Program-made: the position numbers and the translations under genes
Shown here: positions 8,076-21,511 of the stretch, piece after piece
How positions within the stretch are numbered: the first letter of the stretch is position 1
Layout of the letters: every line of letters starts with the position of its first letter
Source: Solimonas sp.
Lineage (GTDB): Bacteria; Pseudomonadota; Gammaproteobacteria; Nevskiales; Nevskiaceae
DNA length: 64,000 nucleotides
Assembly: GCA_030149365.1 (NCBI GenBank)
Contig: JASBRP010000057.1
Coordinates: 1 to 64,000 of the forward strand
Reading direction: 5' to 3'
The notes under the pieces: generated by a model
Database searches by the model: none
The model's input: the letters and a program-made list of their open reading frames with translations, nothing else
Told to the model about the DNA's origin: nothing

Positions 8076-8714
8076 ATGCACGCCTACCAGTCCGCCTTCC
8101 TCAAGCTGGCCCTCGAACACGAGGTGCTCAAGTTCGGCTCCTTCACGCTGAAGTCCGGCCGCACCAGCCCCTATTTCTTCAACCTGGGCAAGATCTCCAG
8201 CGGCGCCGCCATGCGCGAACTGGGCAAGGCCTACGCCCAGGCGCTGCAGGACGCCGGGATCGGCTACGACATGCTGTTCGGTCCGGCCTACAAGGGTATC
8301 CCCCTGGTCACGGCCGTGGCACTGGCTCTGGCAGAGCAGGGGCAGGACATTCCTTACGCCTACAACCGCAAGGAAGCCAAGGACCATGGCGAGGGCGGTA
8401 CCCTGGTTGGCGCCGCGCCCAAGGGCCGCGTGGTGATCGTGGATGACGTGCTGACCGCGGGTACCGCGCTGCGCGAGGCCGTGCGCCTGCTGCGTGCCGC
8501 CGGCGCCGAGCCGGTGGCCGCGGTGATCGCCCTGGACCGCCAGGAGAAAGGGCCGACGGGCGCTTCCGCCGTGCAGGAGATGGAGCGCGATTCCGGCATC
8601 CGCGTGCTGCCGCTGGTCAATGTCCGCACGCTGCTGGACTACCTCAGCGGCGGTGCCGCGGACCCGTCCACGATCGATGCCATCCGGGCGTATCAGGCGC
8701 AGTACGGGGTTTAG
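8076..8714 (+). CDS. pyrE: Orotate phosphoribosyltransferase PyrE
   Basis: PyrE makes orotidine 5'-phosphate from orotate and PRPP in pyrimidine synthesis. The 212-residue protein has FGSFTLKSGRTSPYFFN at its N-terminus, FGPAYKGIPLV, the mobile catalytic loop AYNRKEAKDHGEGG, and the PRPP-binding motif RVVIVDDVLTAGTALRE. It has the normal length for the bacterial enzyme. It is divergent from xth, with the 223-bp inverted-repeat element between them. A short gap separates it from the next gene. Confidence 0.96.
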   Translation: MHAYQSAFLKLALEHEVLKFGSFTLKSGRTSPYFFNLGKISSGAAMRELGKAYAQALQDAGIGYDMLFGPAYKGIPLVTAVALALAEQGQDIPYAYNRKEAKDHGEGGTLVGAAPKGRVVIVDDVLTAGTALREAVRLLRAAGAEPVAAVIALDRQEKGPTGASAVQEMERDSGIRVLPLVNVRTLLDYLSGGAADPSTIDAIRAYQAQYGV

Positions 8715-8752
8715 ATTTACACTCGAAAGTAGTGAGAGGAGAGGGTTTGCCC

Positions 8753-9493
8753 ATGATCAAGATTGCCGGCGGTGCCATGATCGCCGCACTGCTGATGAGC
8801 CTGGCGCTGCCTGCGATAGCGCAACAGAAGAAGTTCCAGTGCTGGACGGACTCACAGGGCAACCGTGCCTGCGGTGATCATGTGCCGCCGGAGTACGCCA
8901 AGCAGGAGCGCAAGACGATCGACAGCCAGGGACGCACGGTCGGCACCCACGAGCGCGAAAAGACTCCTGAAGAAGTGGCGGCCGAGGAGAAGGCTGCGGC
9001 AGATGCGGCGGCGGAGAAGATCAGGGCCGGGAAGCAGGCGGCCTACGACAAGTTCCTCACCGACAGCTATTCCAGCGTCAAGGATCTGGAGCGTGCGCGC
9101 AACGAGCGGCTTGCCACCTTGGATGGGCGCGTCAACTTGGCCAACCAGGCTGTAACGGCTTCCGAGAAATCGAAGGATGAGCTGCGCAAGCGCATCGACG
9201 TGTTGCTGAAGAAGAGCCGCCCGGCGGATGTGCTACAAAAGCAGTTGCGCGAGATGGAAAAGGGCTTGCGCGATAATCGTGCGGCGATCAGCCAGATGCA
9301 GAAGGACCGCGAGCATGTCTGCGCCGACTTCCTGCGCGACATCCGGCGCTACCAGGAGCTGACGATGGGCAGTTCCGCCTACGGTAGCGAATGCCCGGCT
9401 CCGGGTTCGCCCGCGCTGGCTTCGGTCATCGAAAAGCCCCAGCCATCCGCGTCGCCCAAGAAGAAGGTCGACAAGAAAAAGAAGAAAGAATAA
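8753..9493 (+). CDS. Periplasmic DUF4124-like protein with coiled coil and Lys-rich tail
   Basis: A 246-residue secreted protein. The ATG at 8753 lies behind an AGGAGAG ribosome site; it opens with a Sec signal peptide (hydrophobic IAGGAMIAALLMSLALPAIA, cleavage after AIA-Q). Residues ~22-70 (FQCWTDSQGNRACGD ... IDSQGRTVG) resemble DUF4124, a small domain in many gammaproteobacterial envelope proteins. Residues ~75-200 are charged and helical with heptad-like spacing, probably a coiled coil. The tail is KKKVDKKKKKE. Four cysteines outside the signal could form disulphides. No enzymatic motif; function unknown. Confidence 0.75.
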   Translation: MIKIAGGAMIAALLMSLALPAIAQQKKFQCWTDSQGNRACGDHVPPEYAKQERKTIDSQGRTVGTHEREKTPEEVAAEEKAAADAAAEKIRAGKQAAYDKFLTDSYSSVKDLERARNERLATLDGRVNLANQAVTASEKSKDELRKRIDVLLKKSRPADVLQKQLREMEKGLRDNRAAISQMQKDREHVCADFLRDIRRYQELTMGSSAYGSECPAPGSPALASVIEKPQPSASPKKKVDKKKKKE

Positions 9494-9507
9494 AGCTGGG
9501 GCAAAAG

Positions 9508-9529
9508 CCGGCGGCCGTAGTGCCGCCGG
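9508..9529. terminator. Convergent stem-loop between the DUF4124 gene and argB
   Basis: 8-bp perfect stem CCGGCGGC / GCCGCCGG with a 6-nt loop in the 46-nt gap between two convergent genes. It lacks a T-tract on either strand. Confidence 0.45.
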
Positions 9530-9539
9530 TATTCTCGTC

Positions 9540-12083
<2,544 letters not shown>

Positions 12084-12124
12084 CGCAATATTCTATCCCC
12101 CATCAAAGCAGGGGGCGACGCCGC

Positions 12125-12799
12125 ATGGCGATCACGGATTGGCCGGAGGGCGAGCGCCCCCGGGAGAAGGCGCTGGCGCAGGGGGCGGCCAGCCTGTCGG
12201 ACGCCGAGTTGCTGGCGATCTTCCTGCGCACCGGGTTGCCCGGCACCAGCGCAGTGGACCTGGCGCGGGAACTGCTGAGCCGCTTCGGCGGCCTGCGCGG
12301 CCTATTGAAGGCCTCGCGGGAGGAGTTCTGCACCGGCCGCGGCCTGGGCGATGCCAAGTACATCCAGCTGCAGGCCTGCGTGGAGATGGCCCGGCGCTAC
12401 CTCGCCGAGGAACTGAAGGCCAAGCCGGCCCTGAGCAGCCCGCAGGGTGCCCGCGACTACCTGGTGGCGCGCCTGCGCGACCTGGACCGGGAGGTCTTCG
12501 GAGCCTTGTTCCTGGACGCCCAGCACCAGGTGCTGGCCTTCGAGGAGCTGGCGCGCGGGACGCTGGATTCGGCAGCGGTGTACCCGCGCGAAGTGCTGAA
12601 GGCGGCGTTGCGGCACAACGCGGCGGCGGTGATCTTTGCCCACAATCACCCCTCGGGTGTCTCCGAACCCAGCGCGGCGGACCGGGCGCTGACCGACCGG
12701 CTCAAGGCGGTGCTGGGGCAGGTGGATATCCGGGTGCTGGATCACTTCGTGATCGGGGAGGGGCGGCCGGCTTCGTTTGCGGAAAGAGGGTGGTTGTAG
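12125..12799 (+). CDS. radC: RadC-family JAB/MPN protein
   Basis: A 224-residue RadC homologue. The N-terminal part ([20 protein letters not shown] ... [11 protein letters not shown]) is a helix-hairpin-helix-like unit. The C-terminal metalloprotease-like JAB domain carries the zinc motif in [20 protein letters not shown] (HxHPSG..D) and a preceding Glu strand. The ATG at 12125 opens the conserved sequence; the upstream frame is noise. Adjacency to coaBC is the normal gammaproteobacterial layout, although rpmB-rpmG, usually next, are displaced here by maeB and a repeat-rich stretch. Its cellular role is uncertain; it is not a proven repair enzyme. Confidence 0.93.
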   Translation: MAITDWPEGERPREKALAQGAASLSDAELLAIFLRTGLPGTSAVDLARELLSRFGGLRGLLKASREEFCTGRGLGDAKYIQLQACVEMARRYLAEELKAKPALSSPQGARDYLVARLRDLDREVFGALFLDAQHQVLAFEELARGTLDSAAVYPREVLKAALRHNAAAVIFAHNHPSGVSEPSAADRALTDRLKAVLGQVDIRVLDHFVIGEGRPASFAERGWL

Positions 12800-13232
12800 C
12801 CGCACGGCGCGCTTTTCCAACGGCTTTATGAGCGCGAGCGAATGCTTTTGACGTTCGGGCCCCTTCCAGTAGCGCCCGCCTGGTGGTCGGGCGCAGGGTC
12901 GAGCCCCACAGGATGTCCGGCCGAGGGACCTCAGGCCAGGGATGGCCTGTGGGCCCGACCCGTGGCGACCGACCGCCAGGCGGGTTGCCCCGCCTCAGCG
13001 GGGCCGCGGATGGAGGGTGAGCTTTCTTTGGCTTACCTTTCTTTGCACAAGCACCAACAGTAGGCGTCTCTAGGCGAAGAAAGGTAAGTCGCCCTTAGGC
13101 GAAATAAACCAACAGAGATCAACAGCACCTGACCGGCGTAGTCGCCGGCATCCCCGCATGGGCTTCTATAAGCAAGGCTTCGCCCCTCATCCCCGCCCTC
13201 TCCCCGTAAACGGGGAGAGGGAGCGCAGCGGC
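12800..13232. repeat. 433-nt repeat-rich intergenic region of nested palindromes
   Basis: No gene fits here. The stretch is a set of inverted repeats: CCCGCCTGG (12875-12883) with CCAGGCGGG (12976-12984); inside it CCCACAGG (12905-12912) with CCTGTGGG (12946-12953); then a 12-bp pair CTTACCTTTCTT (13032-13043) with AAGAAAGGTAAG (13077-13088); and an 11-bp hairpin CCCTCTCCCCG-TAAA-CGGGGAGAGGG (13196-13221). The architecture, with GGGTCGAGCCC...GGGCCCGACCC followed by TTTCTTTGGCTTACC, resembles a dispersed repeat common in Xanthomonadales and relatives. The last hairpin could protect the maeB transcript end. Confidence 0.7.
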
Positions 13233-15533
<2,301 letters not shown>

Positions 15534-15779
15534 GGGGGACGCGGTCAACGCTGGGGCGCGGCGGCGGCCTGGAGACGGCCGGGGCGGCGCAAGGGGATCA
15601 GGACCCCTATAGAGTATCCCGAAGCGGTCTGCTCCGGCTTTGGCCGGGCGGACGCGCTGAGGTGCCGGGTGGAACACGGGATCGGGGGGCCTTGCCTTGC
15701 CGCGTGGCTGCTGGCACAATCGCGCCCCTTCTGCATGGCCTGTGGCCGTGTAAATTCTCTTTGACCAAGGTTTTGTGTC

Positions 15780-16016
15780 ATGTCCAAAGTCTGTCAGGTG
15801 ACCGGTAAGCGCCCGATGACGGGTAACACCGTCTCGCACGCCAACAACAAGCGTCGTCGCCGCTTCGAGCCGAATCTGCACTCGCACCGCTTCTGGCTCG
15901 AGTCCGAGAAGCGCTTCGTGGCGCTCCGCGTGTCCACCAAGGGCATGCGCATCATTGACAAGAAGGGCGTCGAGGCCATCGTGGCCGACCTGCGCGCCCG
16001 CGGCGAGAAGGTGTAA
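15780..16016 (+). CDS. rpmB: 50S ribosomal protein L28
   Basis: A 78-residue basic protein with the L28 pattern [38 protein letters not shown] and a C-terminal [20 protein letters not shown]. It is a structural part of the large ribosomal subunit. It lies 3 nt upstream of rpmG in the usual rpmB-rpmG operon. The 246-nt upstream gap to maeB holds the promoter; CCAAGG about 10 nt before the ATG may serve as ribosome site. Confidence 0.98.
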   Translation: MSKVCQVTGKRPMTGNTVSHANNKRRRRFEPNLHSHRFWLESEKRFVALRVSTKGMRIIDKKGVEAIVADLRARGEKV

Positions 16017-16019
16017 GCC

Positions 16020-16190
16020 ATGGCAAAGAAGAAGGAAGTAGAGAAGATCAAGCTCGTGTCCACCGCTGGCACTGGCTACTACTACACGACCAAGAAGAAC
16101 CGCAAGAACACGCCGGACAAGTTCGAGTTCAGCAAGTACGACCCGATCATCCGCAAGCACGTGGCCTTCAAGGAAGCGAAGGTCAAGTAA
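16020..16190 (+). CDS. rpmG: 50S ribosomal protein L33
   Basis: A 56-residue ribosomal protein starting [20 protein letters not shown], continuing [20 protein letters not shown] and ending [11 protein letters not shown]. The pattern matches L33 of the non-zinc type: the paired cysteines of zinc-type L33 are absent. It follows rpmB after 3 nt and is followed by a strong intrinsic terminator. It is too short for most long-frame lists but the homology is clear. Confidence 0.97.
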   Translation: MAKKKEVEKIKLVSTAGTGYYYTTKKNRKNTPDKFEFSKYDPIIRKHVAFKEAKVK

Positions 16191-16247
16191 GGAAATTTCG
16201 CGCCTGGCCAGGCGAAGCCGGCCAGCAGCGGAATTTCGTGTTCCAGT

Positions 16248-16277
16248 GGGCCGCCCTAGAGGCGGCCCTGCTGTTTT
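16248..16277 (+). terminator. Intrinsic terminator of rpmB-rpmG
   Basis: Eight-bp stem GGGCCGCC / GGCGGCCC with a CTAGA loop followed by TGCTGTTTT, 58 nt after rpmG. Two further hairpins follow, around 16293-16308 (GCGGCCTCAAGGCCGC) and 16315-16334 (GCCGCC...GGCGGC). Confidence 0.75.
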
Positions 16278-16412
16278 CTGGATCAAGCTTCTGCGGCCTC
16301 AAGGCCGCCATCAACCGCCGCCCCCTGGGCGGCGGTCCTGTTTCCGGTATCTGCCCTGGCGGGTGCTCGCCGAAATCCCAAACCGTCACGCCCCCGCCGT
16401 AATATCCACTAC

Positions 16413-17894
16413 ATGACCCCGGACCTGCCGCCGCCCGACCTCCATGATGACGCCGACGCCGCTGCGCGTCCGCACCACCATCACCTGGAGCAGGCCCGCG
16501 CGCAGGTGATCCAGCTGCTGTCGCGCCAGTCGGTGGAGAAGGAGCTGTTGTTGCGCTCCGAGGGCCGCAACAGCGACGTGGTGGCGCAGCTGGTGGCGCG
16601 CCAGCACCAGACGGCGCTGGAGCAGCGCCTGTCGCATTTCCACCCGGCGGACATTGCCTTCGTGCTGGAGGCCCTGGCTCCGGAGGCACGGGACCTGGCC
16701 TGGACGCTGGTGCGGCCGTCGCGGCGCGGCGCGGTGCTGCTGGAGACATCGGACACGGTGCGCCGGGCGCTGGTGTTGAACATGCCGCCCGAGGAAGTGG
16801 TGGCCCTGGCCGGTTCGCTGGATACGGACGATCTGGCGGACCTGGTGTCCTCCCTGCCCGAGGAAGCCCGCCAGCAGGTGCTGGAGCGGCTGGACAGCGC
16901 CGACCAGGCCGAGGTGCGCTCGATGCTCTCCTTCCCGGAGGGCACGGTGGGTTCGATGATGGACCTGGACTTCATCGCGGTGCGCGAGGACACCACCCTG
17001 GAGGCAGTGCAGCGCCTGCTGCGGCGGCGCAAGCTGCTGCCGGCGCATACCAACCAGCTGTTCGTGGTGGACCGCGGCAACCAGCTGCGCGGCCTGCTGC
17101 CGCTGGCCAAGCTGCTGCTGGGCGATCCGGAGGGGCAGGTCTCGGAGGTCATGAACCCCCGGCCGGTCTATTTCTACACCGACGATCCCTCGCGCGAGGC
17201 GGTGGCAGCCTTCGAGAAGTACGACCTGATCTCGGCTCCGGTGCTGAACCTGCACCGGCAGGTGGTGGGCCGGGTGACGGTGGACGCGGTACTGGACGAG
17301 GTCCGCGAGCGGGCCCAGACCGAGGGCCTACGTCAGGTGGGCCTCTCGGAGGAGGACGAGGACCTGTTCGCCCCCGTGGTGGCCAGCGCCAAGCGCCGCT
17401 GGCCCTGGCTGGCCATCAACCTGGCCACGGCCTTCTTCGCCTCGCGGGTGATCGGCGCCTTCGAGTCGATCATCGCCACCCTGGTGGCCCTGGCGGCGCT
17501 GATGCCGATCGTCGCCAGCATCGGCGGCAACACCGGCAACCAGTCGGCCGCCCTGGTGATCCGCGGCCTGGCCCTGGGCCAGCTCAGCGGTGACCAGCTG
17601 CGCCGCATCCTGCGCCGCGAACTGTCGATCAGCGCCCTGAACGGGGCGCTCTGGGGCGGCGTGCTGGCCCTATCCACGCTGCTGCTCTACCACCAGTTGC
17701 CGCTGGCGGTGGTGATCGCGGTGGCCCTGATGCTCAACATGTGCGTGGCCGCCCTGGTGGGCGTGCTGGCGCCGGTGATCCTGCACCGCCTGGGCCGGGA
17801 CCCGGCCATGGGCTCCAGCATCATCCTGACGGCCACCACCGACAGCATGGGTTTCTTCATTTTCCTGGGCCTGGCGGCCGTCTTCCTGGTTTGA
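16413..17894 (+). CDS. mgtE: Magnesium transporter MgtE
   Basis: MgtE is a gated Mg2+ channel of the inner membrane. The 493-residue protein has the family layout: an acidic/His-rich N-terminus (DLHDDADAAARPHHHH), the cytosolic N domain of alpha-helical repeats (about 40-170), two CBS domains (about 175-295, e.g. VNPRPVYF-like MNPRPVYFYTDDPSREAVAA) and five membrane helices from residue ~335, including MPIVASIGGNTGNQSAALVI, the pore-helix signature. Mg2+ binding to N and CBS domains closes the channel in characterised relatives. It is alone on its strand upstream of the mtn operon. Confidence 0.95.
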   Translation: MTPDLPPPDLHDDADAAARPHHHHLEQARAQVIQLLSRQSVEKELLLRSEGRNSDVVAQLVARQHQTALEQRLSHFHPADIAFVLEALAPEARDLAWTLVRPSRRGAVLLETSDTVRRALVLNMPPEEVVALAGSLDTDDLADLVSSLPEEARQQVLERLDSADQAEVRSMLSFPEGTVGSMMDLDFIAVREDTTLEAVQRLLRRRKLLPAHTNQLFVVDRGNQLRGLLPLAKLLLGDPEGQVSEVMNPRPVYFYTDDPSREAVAAFEKYDLISAPVLNLHRQVVGRVTVDAVLDEVRERAQTEGLRQVGLSEEDEDLFAPVVASAKRRWPWLAINLATAFFASRVIGAFESIIATLVALAALMPIVASIGGNTGNQSAALVIRGLALGQLSGDQLRRILRRELSISALNGALWGGVLALSTLLLYHQLPLAVVIAVALMLNMCVAALVGVLAPVILHRLGRDPAMGSSIILTATTDSMGFFIFLGLAAVFLV

Positions 17895-17965
17895 CGGGCC
17901 CTGGCGGCCAAAGCCGCCGGCGCGCTAACAGCTGTCACACGCCATGCCTTAAAGTGCGCGATCCC

Positions 17966-18583
17966 ATGACCGAAAATGCCCATATCGTCCCCGAACTGAG
18001 CCGCGCCATGATCAGCGCCGGCCAGCTGTTCCATGCCCGCGGCTGGGTGCCGGCCACTGGCGGCAACTTCTCGGGCCGCCTGGGGCCCGAGCGCATGCTG
18101 ATCACCGCTTCCGGCTGCCACAAGGGCGAGCTGACCGAGGCCGATTTCCTGGTGGCGGACCTGGCAGGCCAGCCGATCGGCAGCAGCCGCAAGGCCTCCT
18201 ACGAAACCCTGTTGCACTGCCAGCTGTACAGGCACGACCCGGCCATCGGCGGCGCCCTGCACACCCATTCGGTGGCCAATACCCTGCTGTCACGTCGCTT
18301 CGAGCGCATCCGGCTGGCCGGCTATGAGCTGCTCAAGCTGCTGCCGGGGATCAAGACGCACGATGCTGCTGTCGAAGTACCGGTATTCGAGAACGACCAG
18401 GACATTGCCCGTCTTGCGGCGCGCGTGGATGCCCATATGAAGCAGGATCCGGCCACGCCGGCCTATGTCATTGCCGGCCACGGCCTGTATGCCTGGGGCG
18501 CCACGGTGTCCGAGGCGCGCTGGCGCGTCGAGGCCCTGGAATTCATGTTCGAGTGCGAGCTGCGCTCGCAGCTGTTGAAGTAA
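17966..18583 (+). CDS. mtnB: Methylthioribulose-1-phosphate dehydratase MtnB
   Basis: MtnB dehydrates 5-methylthioribulose 1-phosphate in the methionine salvage pathway. The 205-residue class II aldolase-fold protein has FHARGWVPATGGNFSGRL, the phosphate-binding ITASGCHKGEL, the zinc ligands in LHTHSVANTLLSRR and a third His in VIAGHGLYAWGATVSEA. ATG 17966 begins the conserved sequence. It is the first gene of mtnB-mtnD-mtnC, with gaps of 11 and 47 nt. Confidence 0.95.
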   Translation: MTENAHIVPELSRAMISAGQLFHARGWVPATGGNFSGRLGPERMLITASGCHKGELTEADFLVADLAGQPIGSSRKASYETLLHCQLYRHDPAIGGALHTHSVANTLLSRRFERIRLAGYELLKLLPGIKTHDAAVEVPVFENDQDIARLAARVDAHMKQDPATPAYVIAGHGLYAWGATVSEARWRVEALEFMFECELRSQLLK

Positions 18584-18594
18584 GGAGAAAAGCC

Positions 18595-19146
18595 ATGACC
18601 ACTCTCACGATCTACGCCGACAGCGATGCGAAGCAGCCGCTGCAGACGCTGACGCGCTTCGAGGATATCCGCGATGCCCTGGCCGGCATCGGCGTTGAAT
18701 TCGAGCGCTGGGACGCCTCCAAGCCGCTGAAGCCGGAAGATGGCGCCGAAGAAGTGATCGCCGCCTACCAGGACGCGATCGAGAAGCTCAACAAGAAGTA
18801 CGGTTTCGTCACCATCGACGTGGTGGCGATGCACCCGGAGAACCCGCAGGCCGAGGCCGCGCGCGGCAAGTTCCTGGCCGAGCACACGCACGACGATTTC
18901 GAGACCCGCTTCTTCGTCGACGGCTCCGGTATGTTCTACATCCGCTCCGGCGGCAAGGTGTACATGACCGAGTGCACCCGCGGCGACCTGATCAACCTGC
19001 CAGCCAACACCACGCACTGGTTCGACATGGGCCCCAAGCCCTTCTTCAAGGCGATCCGCTTCTTCCGCATCGCGGAAGGCTGGGTCGGCAAGTTCACCGG
19101 CGACACCATCGCGGATCGCTTCCCGCGCTTCGAACGCGCAGCATAA
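18595..19146 (+). CDS. mtnD: Acireductone dioxygenase MtnD
   Basis: MtnD oxidises acireductone to the 2-oxo acid precursor of methionine plus formate (Fe form), or to a CO-releasing off-pathway product (Ni form). The 183-residue cupin carries the metal ligands in EHTHDDFETRFFVDGSG (HxH plus E) and the fourth His in ANTTHWFDMGPKPFFKAIRF. A clean AAGGAGAAAAGCC ribosome site precedes the ATG, directly after the mtnB stop. It has the usual length. Confidence 0.96.
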   Translation: MTTLTIYADSDAKQPLQTLTRFEDIRDALAGIGVEFERWDASKPLKPEDGAEEVIAAYQDAIEKLNKKYGFVTIDVVAMHPENPQAEAARGKFLAEHTHDDFETRFFVDGSGMFYIRSGGKVYMTECTRGDLINLPANTTHWFDMGPKPFFKAIRFFRIAEGWVGKFTGDTIADRFPRFERAA

Positions 19147-19193
19147 GAACAGCATGCCGCTCCTGAAGGCAGGATGCGGTGCGGACCAGAAAA

Positions 19194-19865
19194 ATGATCA
19201 AGGCAATCGTCACCGACATCGAAGGCACCACGTCCTCGATCGATTTCGTGCATCAATCGCTGTTTCCCTATGCCCGGCAGCACATGCGCGCCTTCCTGCG
19301 CGCCCAGGCCGGCAACGACGCGGTGCAGCGCGAATTGGCCGAGGTGGAGCGCCAGGAGAACCGTGACCTGTCGCTGGACGAGGCGGCGGACGTGCTGGAG
19401 CAATGGATCGCCGAAGACCGCAAGTACACGCCGCTCAAGGCCCTGCAGGGCATGATCTGGCGCCAGGGCTACGAGGCCGGCGAGCTCAAGGGCCACGTCT
19501 ACCCGGACACGCCGGAAGCTTTGCGCCGCTGGCACGGTGAGGGCCGCAAGCTCTACGTCTACTCCTCGGGCTCAGAGGAGGCGCAGCGCCTGATCTTCGG
19601 CTACAGCGACGCGGGCGACCTGACGCCGCTGTTCTCGGGCTATTTCGACACCCGTATCGGCGGCAAGCGCGAGGCGGCGTCATACCGCAACATCCTCAAG
19701 CACATCGGCCTGCCGGGCGAGCAGGTGCTGTTCCTGTCCGACATCGGCGAGGAGCTGGATGCGGCGCAGGCCGCGGGCATGAAGACCTGCCAGCTGCTGC
19801 GCGATGAGCGCACCAAGGCGGCGGCTCACCCGCAGGTGGGCAAGCTGACCGACGTCTCGGTCTGA
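19194..19865 (+). CDS. mtnC: Enolase-phosphatase E1, MtnC
   Basis: MtnC enolises and dephosphorylates 2,3-diketo-5-methylthiopentyl-1-phosphate to give acireductone. The 223-residue HAD hydrolase has the nucleophile motif IVTDIEGTTSSIDFVH (DxE rather than DxD, typical for MtnC), YVYSSGSEEAQRLIF as motif II, and VLFLSDIGEELDAAQAAGM as motif IV. ATG 19194 is preferred over an upstream in-frame start. mtnA and mtnK, needed upstream in the pathway, are not in the window. Confidence 0.95.
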   Translation: MIKAIVTDIEGTTSSIDFVHQSLFPYARQHMRAFLRAQAGNDAVQRELAEVERQENRDLSLDEAADVLEQWIAEDRKYTPLKALQGMIWRQGYEAGELKGHVYPDTPEALRRWHGEGRKLYVYSSGSEEAQRLIFGYSDAGDLTPLFSGYFDTRIGGKREAASYRNILKHIGLPGEQVLFLSDIGEELDAAQAAGMKTCQLLRDERTKAAAHPQVGKLTDVSV

Positions 19866-19878
19866 TCCAGGGCAGAGA

Positions 19879-19930
19879 TCGCGGCCAACGTCCGCTCCTG
19901 CACGCTCGTAGGAGCGGCCGTTGGCTGCGA
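19879..19930. repeat. REP-like palindrome between mtnC and cysQ
   Basis: A 52-bp near-perfect inverted repeat: TCGCGGCCAACGTCCGCTCCT paired with AGGAGCGGCCGTTGGCTGCGA around a CGTAGGAGCGG core. The GTAGGAGCGG...GCGA style is that of REP sequences in Pseudomonas and Xanthomonadales. It lies between convergent genes and may end both transcripts. Confidence 0.65.
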
Positions 19931-19935
19931 AGTGC

Positions 19936-20736
19936 TTACGCCTTCGGCAGGCGATCCGCCCAGCCCGCGTCGGGATCGCCGATCACCACGAACAGCGGGT
20001 TCAGCAGCGACTCTTTCTGGTTGTAGCGCAGCGGCTGCAGGCCCGGCATGACCAGCACCTGGGCGCCGGCCTGTTCGGCCACGCATTGGCCGGCGGCGGT
20101 GTCCCACTCGCTGGTGGGGCCGGTACGCGGGTAGAGGTCGGCCACGCCGTCGGCCACCAGGCAGAACTTCAGCGAGGAGCCGCGGCTGACCGCATCGTGC
20201 TCCGGCATCTTTTCCAGGAAGGATTCCAGGGCGGCGTCGCGGTGCGATTTGCTCACCACCAGGGCCGGCCGGGCCGGCGACTTGCGGGTGCGGATGGCGG
20301 TCTTCTGGCCGTTTTCCAGGCGCCAGGCGCCGAGGCCTTGCGCGGCGATCCAGCTGGTCTTCAGCACCGGGCCGTGGACCACGCCCAGTACCGGCACGCC
20401 GTTGTCGAGCAGAGCGATGTTCACGGTGAACTCGCCGTTGCGCTTGATGAATTCCTTGGTGCCGTCGAGCGGGTCCACCAGCCAGTAGCGCGTCCACTGG
20501 CGCCGCGTCTCATAGGGGATGTCGGCGTCTTCCTCGGACAGCACCGGGATGTCCGGCGCCAGCGCCTTGAGGCCGGCGACGATGTGATGGTGCGCGGCGA
20601 GGTCGGCCTGGGTCAGCGGCGAATCGTCGTCCTTGGTGGTGACGGTGATGTCCGACTCGTAGACGGTCAGGATCTTCTCTCCGGCCCCGAGGGCGATGGC
20701 CAGCACCTGGTCCAGGGTTTCCTGCGATACCTTCAC
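19936..20736 (-). CDS. cysQ: 3'(2'),5'-bisphosphate nucleotidase CysQ
   Basis: CysQ removes the 3'-phosphate from 3'-phosphoadenosine 5'-phosphate produced in sulfate assimilation. The 266-residue inositol-monophosphatase-fold protein shows the metal motifs: DSPLTQADLAAHHHIV, LSEEDADIPYE, WLVDPLDGTKEFIKRNGEFT (the DPxDGT signature) and TSEWDTAAGQCVAEQAGAQV. It is divergent from the YrfG-like nucleotidase across 41 nt. The pairing with yrfG is seen in other Gammaproteobacteria. Confidence 0.95.
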   Translation of the reverse strand: MKVSQETLDQVLAIALGAGEKILTVYESDITVTTKDDDSPLTQADLAAHHHIVAGLKALAPDIPVLSEEDADIPYETRRQWTRYWLVDPLDGTKEFIKRNGEFTVNIALLDNGVPVLGVVHGPVLKTSWIAAQGLGAWRLENGQKTAIRTRKSPARPALVVSKSHRDAALESFLEKMPEHDAVSRGSSLKFCLVADGVADLYPRTGPTSEWDTAAGQCVAEQAGAQVLVMPGLQPLRYNQKESLLNPLFVVIGDPDAGWADRLPKA

Positions 20737-20777
20737 GTGACGCCTCCTCGAAATCAGGCGGGTATCATAAGCCCCTG

Positions 20778-21452
20778 ATGAGCGAGAACCTCCTTCAAGT
20801 GGACTGGTCGCGGGCCGATTGGGTCATCCTGGACATGGATGGCACGATCCTGGACCTGGCCTACGACAACTATTTCTGGCGCGAGCTGATCCCGGAGCGC
20901 TATGCCTGGGCTCGGGGGCTGAGCCTGGAGGATGCGCGGGCCGAGCTGATGCCACGCTTCGTCGAGGTGCAGCACACGCTGCCCTGGTACTGCACGGACT
21001 ACTGGAGCGGCATCACCGGCCTGGACGTGGCGGGACTGAAGCGCGAGATCCGCCAGCACATCCGCGCGCTGGAAGGTGCCGAGGATTTCCTGCGCCACGT
21101 GCGTGACTCCGGCCGCCAGCTGTGGCTGGCGACCAATGCCCACCGTGACAGCTGGACGCTGAAGATGGAGCAGACCGGCCTGGGGCACTACTTCCACCAT
21201 ATCGTCAGCTCCCACGACTACGGCGCGCCCAAGGAGGACCCGCTGTTCTGGCAGCGCTTCCTGGCCGACAAGCCCTTCGAGCGCGAGCGGGCGATGTTCG
21301 TGGACGACAGCCTGCCGGTGCTGCAGGCGGCGCGTCGCTTCGGCGTGGGCCAGGTGGTGGGCCTGCGTCACCCGGATTCCACGCAACCGAGCCGCATCGA
21401 TTTCGACTGGGACCCAGCCGCGGACCGCATCGAGCAGCTGATTCCACGCTGA
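20778..21452 (+). CDS. yrfG: HAD-superfamily GMP/IMP nucleotidase, YrfG-like
   Basis: A 224-residue HAD hydrolase. Motif I is VILDMDGTILDLAYDNYFW, motif II the Thr in LWLATNAHRDS, motif III the Lys in DYGAPKEDPLFWQ and motif IV AMFVDDSLPVLQAARRFG. The ELIPERYAWARGLSLEDARA cap and the PWYCTDYWS segment are those of YrfG, which dephosphorylates GMP and IMP in E. coli. It is divergent from cysQ and ends before a bidirectional terminator. Confidence 0.88.
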   Translation: MSENLLQVDWSRADWVILDMDGTILDLAYDNYFWRELIPERYAWARGLSLEDARAELMPRFVEVQHTLPWYCTDYWSGITGLDVAGLKREIRQHIRALEGAEDFLRHVRDSGRQLWLATNAHRDSWTLKMEQTGLGHYFHHIVSSHDYGAPKEDPLFWQRFLADKPFERERAMFVDDSLPVLQAARRFGVGQVVGLRHPDSTQPSRIDFDWDPAADRIEQLIPR

Positions 21453-21511
21453 GAGGGGAACCTGGCGTAGTCCGGACGTCATCCGGGCAGCAGGCTACCG
21501 GCGGTAGCGAC

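Noticed and set aside
15534-16286. In-frame upstream extension of maeB across rpmB and rpmG
   Set aside because: The extension is antisense to two clear ribosomal genes and has no conservation with malic enzymes; ATG 15533 starts the family sequence.
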